Assembly (NCBI GenBank): GCA_902477915.1
Contig: CABSJA010000002.1
Location: 14,484-78,483 of the forward strand
Direction of reading: 5' to 3'
Length of the DNA: 64,000 nt
From: an uncultured Veillonella sp.
GTDB lineage: Bacteria > Bacillota > Negativicutes > Veillonellales > Veillonellaceae
Shown: positions 18,638 to 28,177 of the stretch, one piece after another
Position numbering within the stretch: position 1 is the first letter of the stretch
How the letters are laid out: each line of letters opens with the position of its first letter
Program-made: the position numbers and the translations under genes
Notes under the pieces: model-generated
What the model was told of the DNA's origin: nothing
The model's database searches: none
Seen by the model: only the letters and a program-made list of their open reading frames with translations

Positions 18638-19531
18638 TTAATTACGTTTTTCAAGAGCAATAATAATAACAGTAGCGATGATCATAGCCATGCCAATTAG
18701 ACCTAATGCACTAAATTGGTTGTCTAAAAATGCCCATCCAAAGAAAGCCGCCGAAATCGGTTCAATAGATGACAAGATGGATCCTGGTACAGCGCCTATG
18801 CGTTTAACCCCTTCTAAATAAGCATTAAAGGATACGATAGTTCCAAGAAAGACAACATTGAAACAGCCAATAACGGTCCATACATCCCACAAAGCATAAG
18901 AATTTGGTTGGTGGAACAAGATAGCTGCCACAATACCACTGAGGAGCATGCCAAAGCCTACAATTGGTAAGGTCCCATATTTATATAGTAAATCTACAGG
19001 AGAAACACTATATACAGCGACGCCCACAGCAGACAAGAGCCCCCATACGAGCACTGCAAGAGGGAAGCTTTCAAAAGAAAAGCCATCATTCCCCATCAAA
19101 CAAATCGTACCTACCAAGGCCAATATAACGGAAATAATCTCCCCTTTAGAGGGCCGTTTACCATAACGTGCTAGCATGTAAATAATAATCATGGATGGCG
19201 CCAAGTATTGGAGTACCGTCGCAATACCAGCTCCAGCTAAAGCAATGGATTTAAAATATGTATATTGGCACAAGGCCATACCAAATACACCAAAAACGAT
19301 AAGTCCTACTGTATCTTTCAAATTACGAAAGACATCAAAGATAGAATTACCATACTTAAACCATGCATAGACAACGGTTAATAATCCTGCTGTAATTAAT
19401 CGCATGGTGACTAGCCATTCTAAGTTCATATCCCTAAAGTTGCTTAGGAACTGTACTGAAGCACCTGATACGCCCCATAAAACAGCACCTAATAGGGTTA
19501 GTAAAACACCTATAACTTCGTATCGATTCAT
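18638..19531 (-). CDS. EamA/DMT-family transporter (paralogue)
   Basis: A 297-residue ten-helix EamA transporter, tandem paralogue of the gene at 17604. Shared segments include GAVLWGVSGASVQFL at the start, AGIATVLQYLAPSMIIIYM near the middle and VPGSILSSIEPISAAFFGWAF near the end. The start is 4 nt after the stop of the YhcH gene; its own ribosome site is weak (AGGCGAG), so translational coupling is likely. The link with YhcH hints at a sugar- or sugar-acid-related substrate, but this is inference. Confidence 0.85.
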   Translation of the reverse strand: MNRYEVIGVLLTLLGAVLWGVSGASVQFLSNFRDMNLEWLVTMRLITAGLLTVVYAWFKYGNSIFDVFRNLKDTVGLIVFGVFGMALCQYTYFKSIALAGAGIATVLQYLAPSMIIIYMLARYGKRPSKGEIISVILALVGTICLMGNDGFSFESFPLAVLVWGLLSAVGVAVYSVSPVDLLYKYGTLPIVGFGMLLSGIVAAILFHQPNSYALWDVWTVIGCFNVVFLGTIVSFNAYLEGVKRIGAVPGSILSSIEPISAAFFGWAFLDNQFSALGLIGMAMIIATVIIIALEKRN

Positions 19532-19535
19532 AGGA

Positions 19536-20012
19536 TTACTCGCCTAAGAGATCAACGTGCACTTTTACAACAACCTTACGGATTTTAATAGGCTTATCAT
19601 TAACCGCTAATAGTGGTCTATGGATATCAGATGGGAAGAATACCGTATAATACCCTTCCGGGCAGTGGATGTGCCCTTCATCAATGGCTTCATTTGGATA
19701 GAAATAGCAATCTCGTTCTGGATAGGATTCTAGCGGTTTAACAAGGCCTTTATCTACGAAAAAGCCCATATTTTCTTCGCCGCTCACCATAAATTGAATA
19801 TCTACATAGTTGCGATGAGATTCAGGTTTTGTAGTTTCAAATAGCTTGGTTTCTACATCGTCCACATTAGCATACATCATGTCACCTTCAATGGCATGAC
19901 GACCGCCTGGCAATGCTTTCAAATCTGTATTCTTTAAAAAATCTAAAGCTCGTACGATAGCTTTAGGATAGCCCATTTTTGTATAATCTGCAGTAATGCT
20001 AGAGAAAAACAT
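19536..20012 (-). CDS. YhcH/YjgK/YiaL family protein
   Basis: A 158-residue cupin-like protein of the DUF386 family; E. coli YhcH (NanQ) acts as an anomerase in sialic-acid use. Visible motifs: GRHAIEGDMMYANV, SHRNYVDIQFMVSGEE and GYYTVFFPSDIHRP, whose His, Glu and Asp residues form the metal pocket in the family. I start it at MFFSSITADYTKMG because AAAGGA stands 8 nt upstream. The longer frame adds 51 residues of non-conserved sequence. First gene of a likely operon with an EamA transporter. Confidence 0.85.
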   Translation of the reverse strand: MFFSSITADYTKMGYPKAIVRALDFLKNTDLKALPGGRHAIEGDMMYANVDDVETKLFETTKPESHRNYVDIQFMVSGEENMGFFVDKGLVKPLESYPERDCYFYPNEAIDEGHIHCPEGYYTVFFPSDIHRPLLAVNDKPIKIRKVVVKVHVDLLGE

Positions 20013-20155
20013 ATACGATCCTTTCCCGATATATGGAAATAACACCTGATATATAAGCAATTTTATTACCTTTAATGTTAGCACATATATACATAAAGGA
20101 CTAGCCATTATACGCTCTATATAAGGCACATATATAGTAAAGTATATATAGTAAA

Positions 20156-20186
20156 AGCCCTCCATACGCTACATATATGGAGGGCT
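20156..20186 (-). terminator. terminator of the EF-G-like gene
   Basis: Perfect 11-bp stem AGCCCTCCATA / TATGGAGGGCT followed by TTTT on the minus strand, downstream of the EF-G-like gene that ends at 20319. Confidence 0.85.
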
Positions 20187-20318
20187 CGTGTAAAATACTA
20201 TTCAAATTTATGACTTACGTCAATTGTTATGCTATTAAGTTGTTACGATATGCAATTATCTATTCAGTTGTAGTGATTCTAACTGTATTTGATACAGTAC
20301 GTGGACATGGTCTTAACT

Positions 20319-22385
20319 TTATTCTTGAGTCTTATGAGCAGCGATAATTTCTTCCGCTTGCTTATGTGGAACCTCTTCATAAGTATAGAACTGACGGTTA
20401 AATACGCCTTGTCCTTGAGTGATAGAGCGCAATGCAGTCACATAATCGGCCATTTCAGCCAATGGTACTTGTGCTTTAACAACAGAAATACCTGTTCTTT
20501 CACTTTGTTCCATGCCTAATACACGACCTCGACGGCTATTTAAATCACCCATGATGTCGCCCATGAAAGCATCTGGTGCAAACACGTTAACTTCATAGAT
20601 TGGTTCTAATAGGACTGGTTTCGCCTTAGGAATTACATCCTTGATAGCCTGTGACGTAGCTACTTTAAATGCTAACTCTGAGGAGTCTACGCTATGGTAA
20701 GATCCATCCAAGAGTGTCACTTGCACGCCAATCATAGGATATCCCGCAATTAAGCCTTTATCTAGGGTTTCTTTGGCACCCTTTTCCACTGCTGGTATGT
20801 ATTGTTTAGGTACAGCACCACCAAAGATTTTGTCTACGAATGCAAATTCGCTTCCATCGTATAATGGGTCCACTTGAATCTTAACGTGACCATATTGACC
20901 ATGACCGCCACTTTGTTTCTTATATTTAGACTCGGTTTCAGCGGAGCCTTTAATGGTTTCGCGGTATGGAATATATGGAGTCACAAGTTTAGCTTGTACG
21001 CCATATTTACGATCCATTTTGTTGAGGATATGCTCGAGATGAACCTCGCCCATACAATCGATTTGTAGTTGACGGGCCTCAGCATTTTTCACTACTACGC
21101 AAGTAGGATCTTCTTCTGCTACTTTTAGAACAGCACTAGCTAATTTTTCCTCCTCACCTTTTTTCACAGGTTCTAATGCTACTGTGTATAGAGGTTGAGG
21201 GAAACGGATAGCATCGTATGTCACTTTAAAGTCAGGAGCAGTTAATGTATCGCCAGTCTTAGCATTAGCCAATTTTGGAATCACTACGATATCGCCAGCT
21301 TTAGCTGAGGATACAGGGATTTGTTGCTTCCCAATAAGGGTAACCATCTTGCCCCATTTTTCTTCTACACCTTGGTTTACATCATAAAGGCGATCGCCTT
21401 CTTTTAGTTCACCAGAGAAGATACGTACAAAGCTTTGTTTGCCTGCGAATGGGTCTAACAATGTTTTAAATACGAATGCAGTTAAAGGCTTATCTACATG
21501 TACTACACATTGTTCGCCGGTTTCCGCATCAGTTGCGGTCATCACTTTTTTAGTTGCATCCGGCATGTAACGGATCATACGATCCAATACTTGATCTAGG
21601 CCAATACGAGATGTGGCACTGCCACACATGATTGGGCACACACGGCCACTAATCATCCCTTCACGCAAGCCTTGGCGAATTTCCTCTAAGGATAATTCTT
21701 CGCCTTCTAAATATTTTTCCAACAATTCATCGCTACCTTCAGCCGCGGCTTCTACGGTCATTTCCCGAATTTCTTGAGCCTTTTCGATAAGGTGAGCTGG
21801 TACAGCAATCTCTGTTGGTTGGCCGTCCTTGTAAGTAAACGCAGTCATTTTTGCTACGTCTACGACGCCTTCAAAGTTGGCGCCTTCACCGATAGGAATC
21901 TGCAATGGCATAATGCCTTTGCCAAATAATTCCCGCATTCTTTCAATAGTGCCAAAGAAATCAGCACCATCAACATCCATTTTATTGATAAATGCCATAC
22001 GAGGCATTTGTAATTCAACTGCATAATCCCATGCGCGAACTGTGTCAGTTTCTACACCAGATGTGGCGGATAGTACCATCAACATACCATCGCACGCACG
22101 CAAAGCGGCACGAACTTCACCATGGAATTCATTATAGCCTGGAGTATCTACGAAGTTAACCTTATGGTCATGCCATTCACATGGAGCCATGCCCAATTGG
22201 ATTGTTACGTTACGTTTAATTTCTTCAGGTTCAAAGTCCATAATATGTTTATTGTCTTGGCCTTTACCTACGAAATCAACCGCACCAGAGGTTAACAACA
22301 AGGATTCAACAAGAGCTGTTTTACCTGCACCATCGTGGGAAACAACAGCAACGTTTCTAATTTTATCACTACTGTACTCTTTCAT
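20319..22385 (-). CDS. elongation factor G-like GTPase
   Basis: A 688-residue translational GTPase with the full EF-G domain order. G1 is SHDGAGKTAL, G3 VDTPGYNEF and G4 INKMDVDG. Domain II begins near 310 and the C-terminal domains carry GGHGQYGHVKIQVDP and RRGRVLGMEQ. It belongs to the second EF-G type common in Firmicutes, which stands apart from the str operon and often accompanies an ordinary fusA. Here it stands alone with its own terminator, which fits that type. AAGGAGG precedes the ATG. Its exact role (translocation, recycling or stress) cannot be read from sequence. Confidence 0.88.
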   Translation of the reverse strand: MKEYSSDKIRNVAVVSHDGAGKTALVESLLLTSGAVDFVGKGQDNKHIMDFEPEEIKRNVTIQLGMAPCEWHDHKVNFVDTPGYNEFHGEVRAALRACDGMLMVLSATSGVETDTVRAWDYAVELQMPRMAFINKMDVDGADFFGTIERMRELFGKGIMPLQIPIGEGANFEGVVDVAKMTAFTYKDGQPTEIAVPAHLIEKAQEIREMTVEAAAEGSDELLEKYLEGEELSLEEIRQGLREGMISGRVCPIMCGSATSRIGLDQVLDRMIRYMPDATKKVMTATDAETGEQCVVHVDKPLTAFVFKTLLDPFAGKQSFVRIFSGELKEGDRLYDVNQGVEEKWGKMVTLIGKQQIPVSSAKAGDIVVIPKLANAKTGDTLTAPDFKVTYDAIRFPQPLYTVALEPVKKGEEEKLASAVLKVAEEDPTCVVVKNAEARQLQIDCMGEVHLEHILNKMDRKYGVQAKLVTPYIPYRETIKGSAETESKYKKQSGGHGQYGHVKIQVDPLYDGSEFAFVDKIFGGAVPKQYIPAVEKGAKETLDKGLIAGYPMIGVQVTLLDGSYHSVDSSELAFKVATSQAIKDVIPKAKPVLLEPIYEVNVFAPDAFMGDIMGDLNSRRGRVLGMEQSERTGISVVKAQVPLAEMADYVTALRSITQGQGVFNRQFYTYEEVPHKQAEEIIAAHKTQE

Positions 22386-22448
22386 CGGAATCGCCTCCTT
22401 AATGGCAAATTACGGCTTTTGCTATTACATTTCGACACCCAAATAGAA

Positions 22449-22492
22449 AAGTCCTCTTTTTCCGAAAAATTTTATCAAAAAAAGAGGACTCT
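22449..22492 (-). terminator. terminator of the Yip1-family gene
   Basis: Inverted repeat AGTCCTCTTTTT / AAAAAGAGGACT with a loop of about 20 nt, ending in TTTT on the minus strand. Confidence 0.75.
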
Positions 22493-22519
22493 TTATTAAT
22501 ATTAATTTATATATGAGTA

Positions 22520-23185
22520 TTATCTACCCACTAAAGAGGCACAGCCGCCAAGAAGCGCCATGAAAAGTGCCCAAATTATAGCGAAGATTATGGACGTTAA
22601 AATACAGGCAATGAAAACTTTCATCTTCGTAAGCATTACTTGTCTTGCCATAAGTTCTAAGGATACCCAAATGGATATAACAAGTAAGGCTATTGTTCCT
22701 ACAAAATAGATAACACCAGCAAAAGCCCTACTATCGAATGCTAAACCTAACATGCCCATTAAAACCAAGACTATCGTATAACCAATACTAAATAATAGTA
22801 CCCCATACCCTTGTAGATACCAACTAACTTTCATAATCGCCTGTACATTGTCGGTACCACCCATCTTAGTGATAACCCAGTTATATACATAGGAACCGAT
22901 GGCAACCATCACAAAGGACCAGCCGATACAAATAAGCCATGCAAAGATGAACATAAAGCTGGCACCGATACCGAGTAAATAGGTTAAACCAGTAAATTCA
23001 TTATGAGGGAGAAATGGAATTAACATAGTCCCAAATAAAGCCAATATAATATATGGGATAGCCCATAAGAATACAGTGCCCCAGAATCCTTTTTGCAATG
23101 TCCCCGATTGTACAACTTGATCAATACCGCCGCTAAAAGGACTCACAAACAACCGCCAAAAATCAGAATACCATTTTGTCTCCAT
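22520..23185 (-). CDS. Yip1-like multi-pass membrane protein
   Basis: A 221-residue inner-membrane protein with an N-terminal amphipathic part (YSDFWRLFVSPFSGGIDQVVQSG) and about five hydrophobic segments. The arrangement matches bacterial YIP1-domain proteins of unknown role. The start is taken at METKWYSDF, which has GAGG 6 nt upstream; an earlier in-frame ATG adds nine residues that overlap this site. It stands alone with its own terminator. Confidence 0.65.
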   Translation of the reverse strand: METKWYSDFWRLFVSPFSGGIDQVVQSGTLQKGFWGTVFLWAIPYIILALFGTMLIPFLPHNEFTGLTYLLGIGASFMFIFAWLICIGWSFVMVAIGSYVYNWVITKMGGTDNVQAIMKVSWYLQGYGVLLFSIGYTIVLVLMGMLGLAFDSRAFAGVIYFVGTIALLVISIWVSLELMARQVMLTKMKVFIACILTSIIFAIIWALFMALLGGCASLVGR

Positions 23186-23279
23186 AATACACCTCATGTA
23201 ATGGGGCCCCATCTCTATATATAGGTAAAACTACCCCAAAACTTATAATAGAATCAATGAATTAGATACACAGAGAAAA

Positions 23280-24416
23280 CTAAAACTCTCCCGTACGCTT
23301 GCCGTAATGTTTGGAGTCACCATTTTGCTTCCACCCAACGGTGTCACCGATAGACATAACGCGGCGCGTTAAGCAGTCTTTACATTTGTCTGCATTATCA
23401 TCTACACAAGGTTTGTTATCATATAGCAAATACTTTGCCCGATGTTCAGGGATTGTAATAATAGGCATCAAAATATTGGCACCTGCAGCAAGGCCTTTTT
23501 CACGGCCTAGTTTATCCAAAGCTTGTAATGCAGTAGTAGCTGCAATATTGACATCTTTCAAGAATAAGCGGGTTAAAGCAATCATCTTAAGGCCTAATTG
23601 AATACGGCGCAATTTACCAGCTTCATCATCGATGCCCATCGCTAATGCTTCTTGGCCTAGCGGCGTATCGTGATGTACCACATACGGACCCATGCCAATC
23701 ATATCGATATCCATATCGCGATAGAACAAGATATCATTTACAAGGTCTTCTTCGGTTTGACCAGGCAAACCAATCATAACACCTGTACCCACTTGGAAAC
23801 CTACACGGCGCAAGCTACGTAAGCATTCAACGCGCGTTTCAAAGGAGTGTAGTTCATCTTGAGGATGAATTTTATGATATAGCTCTTTATTTGTTGTTTC
23901 AATGCGCAATAAATAACGACTAGCGCCGGCTTCACGCATGCGGCGGTACGCCTCTTCGCTTTGTTCCCCTACGCACATCGTAATGCCAAGGGATCCATCG
24001 CCAATAGCTTTAATATCGCGAATTAAATCCACCACATAATCTACAAAAACATCATCACAACGTTCGCCAGATTGAAGTGTAATAGAACCATATTCATGGT
24101 CATAGGCCCACTGCGCCATCTTGATGATATCTTCACGGTTCATATCAAAGCGTTCCGTCTTGTCATTTTCACGACGGATACCGCAGTAATTACAGTTTTT
24201 GATGCATCGGTTCGAGAACTCGATGAGGCCACGATAATACGCTACAGGCTTTACATATTTCGCCTTCACTTCATAAGCCTTTTTATATATTAACTGCAAC
24301 TGTTCTTCATCAGTTACAGACATGAGAAATCTTAGCTCATCCTCTGTTAGCCATTCATCGCCAACGAGGTCTTTTGCGAGAATGTCTTGCACTTGCAAAC
24401 AATCACTTCCTTTCAT
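23280..24416 (-). CDS. hydE: [FeFe]-hydrogenase maturase HydE-like radical SAM protein
   Basis: A 378-residue radical SAM enzyme. The cluster motif CIKNCNYCGIR (C-x3-C-x2-C) lies near residue 70, followed by SITLQSGERCDD and GVMIGLPGQTEEDL. The whole pattern fits HydE, which helps build the H-cluster of [FeFe]-hydrogenase; the related BioB and PylB are less likely. A C-terminal CVDDNADKCKDC segment could hold a second cluster. No hydF or hydG is in the window. The start is uncertain: the ATG at 24416 lacks a ribosome site, while a TTG at 24398 has AAGGA upstream. It is coupled to yaaA. Confidence 0.75.
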   Translation of the reverse strand: MKGSDCLQVQDILAKDLVGDEWLTEDELRFLMSVTDEEQLQLIYKKAYEVKAKYVKPVAYYRGLIEFSNRCIKNCNYCGIRRENDKTERFDMNREDIIKMAQWAYDHEYGSITLQSGERCDDVFVDYVVDLIRDIKAIGDGSLGITMCVGEQSEEAYRRMREAGASRYLLRIETTNKELYHKIHPQDELHSFETRVECLRSLRRVGFQVGTGVMIGLPGQTEEDLVNDILFYRDMDIDMIGMGPYVVHHDTPLGQEALAMGIDDEAGKLRRIQLGLKMIALTRLFLKDVNIAATTALQALDKLGREKGLAAGANILMPIITIPEHRAKYLLYDNKPCVDDNADKCKDCLTRRVMSIGDTVGWKQNGDSKHYGKRTGEF

Positions 24417-25149
24417 AACGAACCGTCATCGATTCGCTTGGTATGGTAATGGATTCAATATCGGTAACACAGATAAATCCATTAATTTCACGGGGCAAAT
24501 CCCGCAGATGCTTCACTTGCTCCGTCAAACATGCATGGGCCATCATGCCACGACTCATTTTAGAGGACGTACTCATCTGTTTAAATGTGTCGCCTCGCAA
24601 TTCCCAAAACTCAACAGTTACCACCTTAGGATGGTTCACCATTTTCGCATATTCTTTAGACGCTAGATTTAGGATCCAATCTTCCTTGTGAAAGTATGCA
24701 TCCACCGTTTCGCGCCACGTGTCGTATAAATTAATGCCTACCTTATCAACCATATCTAATCGATAGTCTCTAACGCCCATCGTAGGCTCTACAACGCCGT
24801 ATAGGGCAGACATCACAACGAGGTGGCTTTCACCAAAGGCCTTAGCCTCATCGGACAAGTTCTGCCAGTCTAAATATTTGAAGGCAATACCATCGTAGCT
24901 TTCACAAGCAAGCCCAACAGGATGGGACTCAAAATCTTGATAGAATTCAAAGAGCGCCTGCGCCTTATCATCCTTTAATTTTAAAGCCTTGCCAAGGGCG
25001 GCCACATCGAGAGATTGCACATGTTTTACAATGTCTTGTGTGATGTGCGGTTGAAATTGACCGTCTAAGACTGCAGTATGTACTGCCCCATCATTGGTAG
25101 CAGCAGGAGTAATCGTTTTAGTCTTACTAGGAGAGAGGACGATTTTCAT
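24403..25149 (-). CDS. yaaA: YaaA family peroxide-stress protein
   Basis: A 248-residue protein of the YaaA/DUF328 family, which in E. coli lowers free iron under peroxide stress and binds DNA. It opens with MKIVLSPSKTKT, the family N-terminal motif. The conserved ALYGVVEPTMGVRDYRLDM and FWELRGDTFKQMSTSSKMSRGMMA segments follow, although the latter differs somewhat from E. coli. GGAG lies 7 nt before the ATG. It overlaps the unknown gene upstream by 23 nt and hydE downstream by 14 nt, so the three form one operon. Confidence 0.85.
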   Translation of the reverse strand: MKIVLSPSKTKTITPAATNDGAVHTAVLDGQFQPHITQDIVKHVQSLDVAALGKALKLKDDKAQALFEFYQDFESHPVGLACESYDGIAFKYLDWQNLSDEAKAFGESHLVVMSALYGVVEPTMGVRDYRLDMVDKVGINLYDTWRETVDAYFHKEDWILNLASKEYAKMVNHPKVVTVEFWELRGDTFKQMSTSSKMSRGMMAHACLTEQVKHLRDLPREINGFICVTDIESITIPSESMTVRYERK

Positions 25150-25729
25150 GGGATAACTCCGCCTTGATAGTTTCCTCTGTCAAATTGTCAATCAACTCAG
25201 GATTCCACAACATGAGAGGTACAGCCACTACGTGACTTGCTTTCATCTCTTTACATAAATTAATGCATTCTTTGAGATAATCGGAGTCTTCATCTACAAG
25301 GTCGCATACGATCACAACGTGACGGCCTTTTAGATTAACACCTTCGTAGTCGATGCTTCCAGCAGATACTGTAAGCATACCTGTTTCCAAACGGCCTTCG
25401 CTCATGTCATTCAAACGAGACATCAACACATGCTCAAGCATAGTGGATACAGGTGTCACTACGCGGCCAATGCCGATAAGAGCCTCAGGTTGGGCATGAA
25501 CAATAACAGTTTTCTTGCGTTTATCTGTTCTAAAATCAACGAGAGCTTTTTCTAAAGCACCAAAGAATACGAATAATTGCCAAGGATCAAAAGAACCTGT
25601 TTGGAACATGTCGATAACAGAACCATCCTCATCCATATTTAGGCGCGTTAATAATTCCTCTGCAATGTCGTTTACAACAACACTGAAATCAGATTGCATT
25701 GCATCTTGTACTTTTACTTCGTCTGCCAT
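25127..25729 (-). CDS. conserved hypothetical protein
   Basis: A 200-residue soluble protein with no signal peptide or membrane segment. The second half alternates hydrophobic strands and helices (KKTVIVHAQPEALIGIGRVV, then KGRHVVIVCDLVDEDSDYL and ASHVVAVPLMLWNPELIDNL). This looks like a small alpha/beta fold with a DLVDED-type acidic turn after a strand. I do not recognise the family. It leads an operon with yaaA and hydE and has AGGAGG 5 nt before the ATG, which is a good sign that it is real. Confidence 0.65.
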   Translation of the reverse strand: MADEVKVQDAMQSDFSVVVNDIAEELLTRLNMDEDGSVIDMFQTGSFDPWQLFVFFGALEKALVDFRTDKRKKTVIVHAQPEALIGIGRVVTPVSTMLEHVLMSRLNDMSEGRLETGMLTVSAGSIDYEGVNLKGRHVVIVCDLVDEDSDYLKECINLCKEMKASHVVAVPLMLWNPELIDNLTEETIKAELSHENRPLS

Positions 25730-25873
25730 TAGGTCCTCCTAATTTCTATCTATTACACTGGGGAGGGAATTCTCCCTACAGATTTATGCTATCTTTAATT
25801 GTAACATATTTTATAGCCCCCATGGGTATTCTTGGATACGCTTTTTACATAATCAATATACATAACCTACTAA

Positions 25874-25903
25874 GAAAAAAAGACCGCCAACGCGGTCTTT
25901 TTC
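25874..25903 (-). terminator. terminator of mntH
   Basis: Hairpin AAAGACCGC / GCGGTCTTT with a 4-nt loop and T runs on both strands, just downstream of mntH. Confidence 0.88.
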
Positions 25904-25939
25904 TCTATCATTATTAGCTTTAAATGATGAGCTTATATG

Positions 25940-27202
25940 TTATGCGCCTACATAGAGTAAGTAGATATTCATAACGGTTACCACAATGCCAATGCCCCAT
26001 AATAGTACATTCGTATATGTATGGTTCGCATATTGTCCCATCACCTTGCGGCTACTAGTCATATAGAGCTGCAAGAAAATAGTAATAGGCAATTGCAAGC
26101 TCAAGAACATTTGAGAGATCAACAAGGCTTGGAATGAATCGGTAACGAATACAATCAAAAGCAATGCTGGAATATAGGTTAACGCCAAACCTAGTCTTGT
26201 ATGGAAGTCTTTCATATCATAAGACTCACCAAACATGCCGGCAAAGATACTCGCCCCTGCCATGCCTGCCGTAGCAGACGATGCAAAGCCAGCAAAGAGC
26301 AATGCGATAGCAAAGATAGTACCTGCTGCAGGGCCAATGAGAGGTCGTAACAACTCCTCCGCCTGTTCAAGCTCTGTTACTTCAATGCCGTGAGTAAAGA
26401 ACACTGCTGCCGCCAGTAAAATCATGGCGGAGTTAATCATCCACCCAATCCCCATAGAGAATAAGGTATCTAGAAATTCATAACGCAATTGGCGCTTCAT
26501 TACAGAAGGATCTTGCGTGTTGAACTGGCGACTTTGGATGATTTCTGAGTGCAAAAACAAATTGTGAGGCATAATAACAGCCCCTAAGATACTCAAAATA
26601 ACGAGCATAGATTCATTCGGAATCTTAGGATCTACCCAACCAATGCCTGCTGCCGCCCAGTCTACATTGACCATATTGACCTCAATGAGGTAGGCCAACG
26701 CAATAAGGGATACAAAGCCAGCAATGATACGCTCTAACTTTCGATAAGAGTTTGTTATGAGCATAATTGTACATATAACAGCCGTTAATACACTACCTAT
26801 CAGAAGCGGAATGCCAAAGAGCATTTTCAATGCAATAGCAGCGCCGATAAATTCAGCCAATGCTGTCGCTGCAGCTGCAATGCCAGCTGTACTCAATACA
26901 AAGCGAGACACGTAACGCGGTAAAAATTCATAGGCACATTCTGATAAGCATTGGCCCCGTACAATGCCTAAATGAGCCACATTATGCTGCAATAAAATCA
27001 GCATAATCGTAGATAGTGTTACTACCCATAAAAGTTCGTAACCATAACTAGCACCGGCCGCAAGATTAGCCGCCCAATTGCCAGGGTCGATAAACCCTAC
27101 AGTTACGATAATGCCAGGCCCTATAAATTTGAAGACCTCGCTCACCTGGTGCTTACCATTTTGGTGAACAGTAAACAACTGTTTCTTTAAGAAATCAATC
27201 AT
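25940..27202 (-). CDS. mntH: Nramp-family manganese/divalent-metal transporter
   Basis: A 420-residue proton-coupled Mn2+/Fe2+ importer with 11 helices. The metal site is visible in helix 1 (GFIDPGNWAANLAAG, equivalent to DPGN) and helix 6 (LGAVIMPHNLFLHSEIIQSR, equivalent to MPH). The consensus transport segment follows in the Q-SRQFNTQDPS region. AAGGAG precedes the ATG. It lies 19 nt after a secreted-protein gene and both share the promoter at 28009-28037. No clear MntR or Fur box was found by eye. Confidence 0.93.
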   Translation of the reverse strand: MIDFLKKQLFTVHQNGKHQVSEVFKFIGPGIIVTVGFIDPGNWAANLAAGASYGYELLWVVTLSTIMLILLQHNVAHLGIVRGQCLSECAYEFLPRYVSRFVLSTAGIAAAATALAEFIGAAIALKMLFGIPLLIGSVLTAVICTIMLITNSYRKLERIIAGFVSLIALAYLIEVNMVNVDWAAAGIGWVDPKIPNESMLVILSILGAVIMPHNLFLHSEIIQSRQFNTQDPSVMKRQLRYEFLDTLFSMGIGWMINSAMILLAAAVFFTHGIEVTELEQAEELLRPLIGPAAGTIFAIALLFAGFASSATAGMAGASIFAGMFGESYDMKDFHTRLGLALTYIPALLLIVFVTDSFQALLISQMFLSLQLPITIFLQLYMTSSRKVMGQYANHTYTNVLLWGIGIVVTVMNIYLLYVGA

Positions 27203-27221
27203 TATAACTCCTTATTAAGGG

Positions 27222-27974
27222 TTATAGAGTAAAGGTCATCTCCGTTTGCATGCGAGCATCGGTTTTAGATTTTGTATCCTTGCCACCGGTATAACGGATG
27301 CGCACATTATTATTTACTTTAACACGAGAATCATCAATTTTAAATTTCTTCATTTTTTCTTTGATTTGTTCATCTGTTAAAGCGCGCTCTTCTGGTTTTG
27401 CCACTTCATCATTAGCTGTATCTAAAGCCTCTTGTTGAGATTTAGATACTTGGTATGTCTTACCAGACTTCTTAGCTTTTTCAGCACGTTTTTCGTCTAA
27501 TTTTTGACGGCGCTCTCGGGTAACTTTCTTGTCGCGACCGATACGATAGTCCATTACATCACGCATATTTTCTTGATAAATACGCAATGCATATTGGCGA
27601 TCGTTTTCGTTCATTTGCTCCCGTTTCGTTACTACCTCATCGATAAGAGGCATAAGCTCATCCTTTGTATAGCTTGTAGTGCCATCAAAAACAAAACCAT
27701 GTGTATCTGTAATAGCACCGTGTTTAATTAGCGTTTGTAATGCCGTATACGTCCAATCATTTGGCGTAATTACACCAGCACTCGCATGATGTTCTGCGTT
27801 ACTAGAGCTTCTTACAGTTTCTACATCAGCACTCACACCATCCACCATAGGACGTGCACTTGGAATAGCAATGCTTTCAGCATGAACAAAGCCAACAGAG
27901 GCAACAAGACATAATGCACCGACACCAATAGCGCGACGAAGTAAATTCATGTGACGTGTATATTTTATATTCAT
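27222..27974 (-). CDS. exported protein with SLH-like N-terminal segment
   Basis: A 250-residue protein with a signal peptide (core GVGALCLVASVGFVHA, cleavage after HAE or nearby). After it, NDWTYTALQTLIKHGAITD and GTTSYTKDELMPLIDEVV imitate the W-x-Y-x-A-L ... G-I ... T-R/K-x-E pattern of an SLH domain, though the usual GYPDGTFKG is lost. The rest is highly charged and Lys/Glu-rich. The start is MNIKYTRH, with AAGGAG 6 nt upstream; a Met seven codons later is also possible. Co-transcribed with mntH, so a role in envelope metal handling is conceivable but unproven. Confidence 0.65.
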   Translation of the reverse strand: MNIKYTRHMNLLRRAIGVGALCLVASVGFVHAESIAIPSARPMVDGVSADVETVRSSSNAEHHASAGVITPNDWTYTALQTLIKHGAITDTHGFVFDGTTSYTKDELMPLIDEVVTKREQMNENDRQYALRIYQENMRDVMDYRIGRDKKVTRERRQKLDEKRAEKAKKSGKTYQVSKSQQEALDTANDEVAKPEERALTDEQIKEKMKKFKIDDSRVKVNNNVRIRYTGGKDTKSKTDARMQTEMTFTL

Positions 27975-28008
27975 AAGAGTCTCCTTAAAATTACATTTTA
28001 TACAATCT

Positions 28009-28037
28009 ATTATATGAAACCCCTTGTCATACGTCAA
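28009..28037 (-). promoter_or_regulatory. promoter of the exported-protein/mntH operon
   Basis: Minus strand TTGACG (28032-28037), 17-nt spacer, TATAAT (28009-28014). Very close to consensus. Transcription should begin near 28002, about 28 nt before the start codon. Confidence 0.8.
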
Positions 28038-28144
28038 CTCTATAACCTTACACGCCTGTATACATCAATATTTACAAGACCTTAAACTCATTTGAGTCCT
28101 TACACATTAAGGTCCATACCTAGTAAATACTACAATAAACAAAA

Positions 28145-28172
28145 AGACCTCACATCGCGTGATGTGAGGTCT
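28145..28172 (-). terminator. terminator of tRNA-Ser
   Basis: Perfect 12-bp stem AGACCTCACATC / GATGTGAGGTCT with a 4-nt loop, followed by TTTTTGTTT on the minus strand, six nt downstream of the CCA end. Confidence 0.9.
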
Positions 28173-28177
28173 CAGCA

